The notes under the pieces are model-generated. The model had not been told where the DNA came from and did no database searches. It was given only the letters and a program-made list of their open reading frames with translations. Below, in pieces: positions 57,774 through 64,000 of a stretch of DNA of 64,000 nucleotides (position 1 is the stretch's first letter; every line of letters starts with the position of its first letter). The position numbers and the translations under genes are program-made. Source of the DNA: Dryococelus australis (Eukaryota; Arthropoda; Insecta; Phasmatodea; Phasmatidae); NCBI GenBank assembly GCA_029891345.1, contig CM057009.1, forward strand, positions 303,281,466-303,345,465, in the 5' to 3' direction.

Positions 57774-59960
57774 ATTTAAACACTGAGACAAAATTCCAAA
57801 CAATTTTTACTTGCCACAGGGAAATCAAAAAGTGTCCATCAAAATGTATCTATGTTAAATATGTACAAACAAGAAGTTCACACTTGCAACCAAGAAATAA
57901 TAAAATCAAACAATTTACAATAAATTAATTTAGATTAAGTACATAGTGTAATACATCAATTACAGAGTATTTTGTTTATATTCCTTTGTTTACAACTATT
58001 AACGCAATGTTTTGTATCTATTTTAATTTTCTTCTAATGTTTATAAATTTTTAATTATATCTTTTGATCATCGCCTCACAGGTTGTTTTTTTTTTTTACT
58101 TAACTTAATGTAAAATTTAAATTGAATTACAATCCAATACATCCATTTTCTAGGGTTAGATTTTTATTACTTATTTTAACATTAAATTATATTTCGTATT
58201 TTTCAAAGACATTTTTATTATGTAAATAATTTAAATTAAATGTTAATGTGCTTTTGTTTTTTTTATTTATATTTATTATTACAGGTTAGATTTTATAGTT
58301 TTTCGTTTAAGATTTTTCTTCTTTTTTTTCATTCGTACCAGAAGTATATCAGGTTTTAAATTAGATTAGTAGGTAGAGGTCAGATACAGATAACTTCTGG
58401 TGGGATTTATGACTTGAGTGGACATGGCCTGAATATCCACTGGGATTAATCAAGTTAATCCCCAGCGCCATCATAAATTAGTATAGGAACATCACCCCAC
58501 ATACAAGAAGTGAAGTGAAGAGATTTGGGTGGCTCTTAACATTGAGGTCTTCAGAGCAGATGGGATGATTGATGCGAATATGGAGTGGTGCCGGAATGAA
58601 AGGGCGGGGGAAACGGGAGATCCCCGAGAAAACCCGCTGACCAACGGCATCGTCTGGCACGATCCCCACTTGCGACACATACAAGAATAGGATGCAGACG
58701 TTAGGACTTATTAATTATTAGTGAAGGAAAATGCAGTTTTGAAGACAGGCGCCGATTAGCCTCGAGCACCATGTTGAGCAATACAGTCACCGACAAACGT
58801 GAGGTGATGCCAACGATTTTTAAGAGTCTGAGGGTCTTACACTACATTTTTTAATTGTTGGAACTACTACTGCAGTAGTTAACCAAAGGATTTTTTTCTA
58901 ATTTCCTTGAAGGATGGTTTATATTTTTGCTGATATTTGGTTAGATCCAGGGGTCTGGAAATACGCTCTTTGAGTTAGCACCGGAGCAATATAAGTAACA
59001 TTCACCCCTGTTGAACATCTAAAGATTTAATGGACTTTAAAGAATTCAGTTCTCCAGTAAATCGTTCGAATTTTTGCAAGTAATTGGGAATGCTGTAGAC
59101 TTGCATGAACTATAGGGCATTACGTGACATGTAACAATGAACTATTGAGAATAATCAAGAGCTACATTAACCTTTTAATACACACATTTTAATAAGCAGG
59201 ATTAAAGTTTTCTATATTTAAATTTAATTAATTTATCAGTGTTTCAAGTTTTGTTTTTTATCTTTATTTTCCTCCCCAAAGTAATTTTTTGTAAGGATTG
59301 TGAAACATTTGAAGACATTACACGCTAGATAATTGATGTAGTGAAGATTATAATTGTCCTCATATTTACTAATATTACGTCAGCAGATAATTAATATTTT
59401 ATTCTTGCAATAATTTTCCAGTATTTTCTGCCAACAATTTTAAATAACTCAAATCATAAGAATTCAGACTACAGCCTACTTATTCCCAGTAGTTGAGAAG
59501 TAGGCCTAGTTAGTGATTATTTCCTAAGTTGGTACTATTTTCTTCAAGATAATAATTGTATGAATTTCTTGATAATTATGCAATGGTTTGCTCTGAAGTT
59601 AAAGAGTAAGTTTGCAATCTCAGTGCACCTATGTTTTGCAGTGTCTACATTAAACCTTATTACCTTTCCTATCATGAATAAGAGAATAAAGAACTCATTC
59701 TACCCCCACCCAAGCTACAGAGAGTGTAACACATGTTTTCACAGGCATCATATCCCTAGCTGCGGACTAATGTGTTGAGGTGTAAGAATTCCAAGGTGTA
59801 TATTTTACAATGAGTGTGTAAGTGAGTTATATTTCTGCCCCATTACACCAGTTGGATAGGTGAAAATAAAAGGGAATCTTTGGAAACCTACTTAATCAAA
59901 CTAAACATTTCCAACCCAAGTAATAAACAAACCAGTACTAATTGAAAGTAATATTATTAC
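57774..59960. other. AT-rich stretch with one GC-richer island at 58480-58690
   Basis: The island (for example CGGGGGAAACGGGAGATCCC near 58604) stands out from its surroundings and resembles dispersed repeat material, but I cannot name it. No gene was recognised. Confidence 0.45.
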
Positions 59961-60165
59961 ATATTACTTTTGTGGCTTCCAACCATGGGGCCTAATAATC
60001 ATACAAATCAATTGTAATACCAACAAACTATATATTACATTTGTGGCACCCAATGTGTTGGTCATACTATCTTGCTGCTGAACACAACCAAAGCAATAAC
60101 TGTTCTATTTTCTTTTTAGCAAAACTACATCCATCATGTAAAACACACAAAAAGAGAGTTACTTT

Positions 60166-61652
60166 TTGAGAAGAACTATGTGTGAAAGTGAGGATACACT
60201 TTTAAACATGGAGGAAATCCACCAGCTAACAGATGTGGTGTGTTTAAATGGCACACAAAGATACCAGAATGTTAGCATTTTGCCAACAACTCATGTCATT
60301 ACTAGGGATCTATCACATACTGTCACATGTACCCCTGGTGCTCACAACGCACAGGAAACTGTTTTAAACATCCCCACACTGTACTACTTACACATTATAC
60401 TGAACACACACTGACACAGTTCTGTAGGTCCTTATGAAGAGAATGGAAGTGATGGAGGGGGTGGGGGGGGAGAGATTGGAGTCCATAATAACACAACAAA
60501 GGGAAGCATTACTATCACAAGAGAGCGAGAGAATACAATGGCAATAAGAGCATGAGAAGGGAATGCAAGAGAAGACAAGAAAACATGAAGAGAAAATGGA
60601 ACAGAGTATAAAAGAGCTTGAGAGAAAAATGCAAGAGGCAGCAATACGAAGACAAGAGAAGATAAAAGAACATGAGAGAAAAATGTTATGACAAGAGAAC
60701 CAAAGATGACACAATGAGGTCATGATAGACACAAATGAGGATACAAGACAAAATAGGCCCCAACCTGGCACAACAGCCTGTTGACGTGCGACAATTAAGT
60801 AAAGAGTAAAAGGAACAAGAAAAACCTGTGCCTGGTCCAGCTCAAAATGACTACGTAGTAATTACTATTGAGAAGGATGACTTCATTCAAACACCTTAAG
60901 TGCCAAACACATTTGAAGAACCAGAGGGTATGTCTCTAGTAGAAGACATTCACAGGGAAACACCACCTAAAATGGAATCACAATCAAATTGTATGTGTCC
61001 AGCTGAGAAAACAAACAATAAAACACCGTCTCAAATGGAACCCCAAAACTACCTGATTCAAATGCACAGTGAAAATGAATAATGTTTTATTCTCATCCAA
61101 ACTGACACATTTCAAGTCACAGTTGATCAGACATGTGCACCACTTCCCTTGAATGATGAGAAGAGTATCACAACATTCATGGATGTGAATGGTATAACAA
61201 AGAGTTTGGATTGTGATTTAGTGACAAATAAATGCCACTCAACACACACAGTTGTCACTGCACCCATACTACATGCAGGCACAGGCATTGTGAGTATGCA
61301 AGACAGAGCATCACATGCTTTGGTAAGTATACTTCAAAAATGCAGAGCTAGTTGCAAGAGTATGCAAGAAATGGAAACACAAATCAAAAGGACACAAGAC
61401 TGCTCGTTGGTTGAAGGAGAAAGAAAAGAGAGACTGCCTGAAGGGACAAAAAAGCAAGCAAAAGAAGATAAGAAGGTTGAGAAGAAGGAACTACCTGGAG
61501 GGGAGAAAGGAAAAGACACAGAAGTCAGTACAAATTTTGCACAGCTAATTGCTGCCATGCCAGGAGGCAGTATAAGGGCAGAAGACAACAGTCTGACCCA
61601 GGAGGCACAACCAGCCAGGTGTGGTTGCATATTCTCACACACAAACCAATGA
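60166..61652 (+). pseudogene. Gag-like, coiled-coil-rich region of the second Gypsy element
   Basis: A first frame (60166-60411) begins MRRTMCESEDTLLNMEEIHQ. Between 60480 and 60700 a frame with two stops reads as a long Lys/Glu/Gln-rich coiled coil (KHEEKMEQSIKELERKMQEA). A later frame (61149-61652) of 167 codons has a Lys/Glu-rich stretch (RKERLPEGTKKQAKEDKKVE) and is the longest ORF in the window. None has a family signature that I can name. The gag call rests on position between the primer-binding-like sites and the integrase tail, and on similar coiled-coil Gag proteins in insect Gypsy elements. Confidence 0.45.
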
Positions 61653-61779
61653 GCAAGAGAGAATTTTTCTGTACTCCTAGCTGGAACTTAGTGAATAAGG
61701 TTTTTGATTGGAGACCATTGCTTCGAAAATTTTCTATCACTGATCAGCGCCTCACAACTGGAAGGAAAACCGCCCATTA

Positions 61780-62080
61780 CCAAAGAAGAGCTTATAGGCC
61801 TAGTCAGGAAATGCCTGTACAGTTCGGCGAAGACTAGAAAAAAAGTACCAAAAGTTATTAAAGGTTTATAAATTTCAGGTTGGTTACCTGGTGTTAAGGC
61901 ATACAAGCAACATTAGTTCTTTATGGGTTCAAGTAACCCGTAAGTTATTTATATTATTTAATGGATTCTTCAAAATGATTGGCATTATCAAGGAGAATTG
62001 TTATGAACTATTGAAGTTAGAGGATTAGTCCAGTTGGCTGCTATAATCTCACTCAACTCAAGCCTCGTACCTGAGGCAGT
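61780..62080 (+). pseudogene. Gypsy integrase C-terminal (GPY/F) fragment
   Basis: The phrases EKKYQKLLKVYKFQVGYLVL and VTRKLFILFNGFFKMIGII, then KENCYELLKLED, match the integrase tail. In this family the tail reads YxVGDxVLVxTHxxSS, then KxFxLFxGPYxVxxxxxxNCYEL. The GPF/GPY residues appear as GFF. The tail contacts chromatin or DNA during integration. Only this segment of integrase remains, preceded by a short KVFDWRPLLRKFSITDQRL stretch that may be the end of the core. Confidence 0.7.
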
Positions 62081-64000
62081 GGCTTAAATTACTTTAATAT
62101 GGTACGTTGTTTTGTGAAGTGTGATTACCGTCTAGAGTTCACTAGTAGTAGTGATTGTTTTGCGGAGTTAGAGACTGGATGAAGATGACGAGAGCTAGTT
62201 AATTTTATACAGCCTCCAGTGCAGTGTTCTTTGTGTGTATATTTATGTGACTCTGTGCCAATTATGTGTGTAATTGTCCTCTGTAGTACTGAATTTGCCA
62301 GAGTTGATGTTCTGGGAAGGGTCTTATGTTACCCCACAACTTGTTGGTATGACACTAATATGTGGAAAAGCTCGCCTGTCTTCATATTTAAGGTTGTGTT
62401 ATCTCCAAGGAATGGTTTGTTACTTTTTCAGATATAGATATCAGCGAACTTCACCAAACAAGTTTCAAGGTCTAATACCAAATATGGTAAGCAGAAGACA
62501 ATGTAATATGCGATCCAAAGATGCTGAGAGCAGTATTAAATTTCTCCGCAAAGTGTGTGGATATTATGAAACAAGATTTGAATTTAAGCTCCAGTAACGC
62601 AGTAGAGTATTATGTTAGGTCGCAATGAACATTAGGAAAATGTGTTTGAAAGGGACACAAAGCACTCACAAACATATAATGCAAACAAACACTGGGATAT
62701 TAAGGTTTTTCACCTACCTTGGATAAACTTACCTTGTTAGATGCTGTAATTGTATTTAAAATACAGGCCTGAAATGATGGGCCTTGATTCATTTTTACCT
62801 TTGATTGGTTTTTCTTCTTCCGTGTTGTGTAACACACTATTAAGATTTTGCACTTACAATAGCTTGAAGCTATTGTTGAGAAGCCCTTTTATTACACTAT
62901 ATTTTTAATTTTGCACTTTAGATTTCACTTTGTATTATTTCACTGTGTTGTATGTAACATGTTTGAAATTGTATGATTTTATCACGAAATTTATGTGTAA
63001 TTGCTGGAATGTAATATGTTATGTTGTCCTGTCACATAGTTGGGTCCTCTGCTGTCTTCCTTAATGAATTAGGGATTTCAGGCTACCCAAAAGCAATCAC
63101 TAGGCTCCATCAGCAGTGTGTAGCGTTCAACGATCCTAAAGAAGATTTATTCCAGCGGGCGACGCCATGACAACACAACAGAAAAAAGGTTGTTTTCCAA
63201 CAAAACTAACATGTTATTGATAAAAGTCCAGAATACTTAAATCAGGGTTATAGTGGAAATTAGAGAAAGAAAAAAGGTGGTAGTAGGATGCCACCATCCA
63301 TTTCCCTTAATAAATATTTTTCTCTTGTATTGTTAATATATTTAATAATAATTAATTTTAATTTTATCAGTGATTTTCATTTGCTTAATGATTTAATTAT
63401 GCTGCTACTAAGTGAGTTGCGTGAGTTAGTGCAGCAAGACTCAGAGAACAATTTTCCTGATGCACTACTAAACAGTGGTTAAAAGTGAAATGGACCATTG
63501 AGTTTTTTGTGAAATAGTTGTTTGCGTGAATACACGTATCTTGGTAAATAAATGTTCTGCGATACAACTTTCTGTCAGAAAAATTTAAAAACAATTATCT
63601 ATGCCCCTATTTTTTTTACTTTTGTCATATGAAATGCATTCTTGGAGAAAAAGTTAGCGAAAATGGTAAATTATCACATTTTTAAAGCTTACCTATGCAG
63701 TTTCCTTAAGCTGCAAGAGAAAAGTACAAAGATACGGGCGTAGATTAATCAGAGGTCTTTCATTACATGTAATAAAACCCCTATGTTACAGATCTAATTT
63801 GCACAGTACAGCATTACGATGGAAACACTGCACGCCTTGCACGTAGGCGTGATAAGGCAGTAGGCATGCATGTTAGTGTCGCCCGTATCACTCCCTCGCT
63901 TCTTGACCTTGAACATGAAGGTCCACCCCACTCTTGAGTGATAAGCATAGTTGACTTGTTTTATCAAATTAAAAACAATTTTCTTAAATCTAAATGAGAT
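62081..64000. other. No gene recognised; possible 3' part of the second Gypsy element
   Basis: The frame 62274-62594 (107 codons) begins MSSVVLNLPELMFWEGSYVT, without a domain that I can recognise. The remainder is AT-rich. A GC-richer patch near 63820-63930 is unassigned. Confidence 0.4.

Larger units (their letters stand above)
59970..62080 (+). mobile_element. Second Ty3/Gypsy element, most of pol missing
   Basis: Near 59973 and 60043 two primer-binding-site-like phrases occur about 70 bp apart: GTGGCTTCCAACCATGGGGC and GTGGCACCCAATGTGTTGG. A Glu/Lys-rich gag-like region (60166-61652) follows, and then an integrase C-terminal module (about 61830-62060). Protease, polymerase, RNase H and the integrase core are absent. 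LTR limits were not fixed. Confidence 0.6.

Overview
The window looks like nuclear DNA from an animal with a large, transposon-rich genome, most likely an insect and perhaps a polyneopteran (orthopteroid). The grounds are AT-rich sequence, introns of up to 25 kb, many decayed insect-type Tc1/mariner, hAT and Ty3/Gypsy copies, and a tRNA-derived SINE of a kind I associate with orthopteroid genomes. The organism call is inference. There are no operons, CRISPR arrays or other prokaryotic features.

One host gene is supported. Four small exons on the minus strand (56576-56462, 54656-54563, 38358-38245, 13225-13109) have consensus splice sites and join in compatible phases. They encode about 145 residues of a Sec14/CRAL-TRIO domain of the type found in Dbl-family Rho guanine-nucleotide exchange factors, closest by eye to puratrophin-1/PLEKHG4 and MCF2L. 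Their introns are about 1.8, 16.2 and 25.0 kb, so 13-57 kb is essentially the inside of this gene. Its first and last exons lie outside the window or were not recognised.

The rest is mobile DNA. From 0.9 to 8.9 kb there are two diverged copies of a roughly 1.9 kb LTR-like repeat, with two large fold-back elements between them. From 12 to 34 kb lie four Tc1-like elements or remnants (12.4, 16.3, 20.2 and 32.5 kb), a Gypsy integrase scrap (19.2 kb), a hAT pseudogene (24.3 kb), a DDE-type transposase pseudogene (27.8 kb) and two SINE copies. From 34.7 to 49 kb there are three copies of one TA-flanked MITE, a degenerate roughly 270 bp tandem array, two related LTRs (39.3 and 48.4 kb) and a deleted Gypsy element carrying two of the MITEs. 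A full-length but dead mariner-like element sits at 52.07-53.47 kb. A Copia-like LTR (57.4 kb) and a second, gutted Gypsy element (60-62 kb) follow.

I found no convincing new biological system. The most informative points are the four-exon gene that spans the transposon field, the MITE insertions that can be removed in silico with the Gypsy frame restored, the tandem duplication that carries a transposon tip, the fold-back elements, and one unassigned open region at 41.3-41.9 kb.
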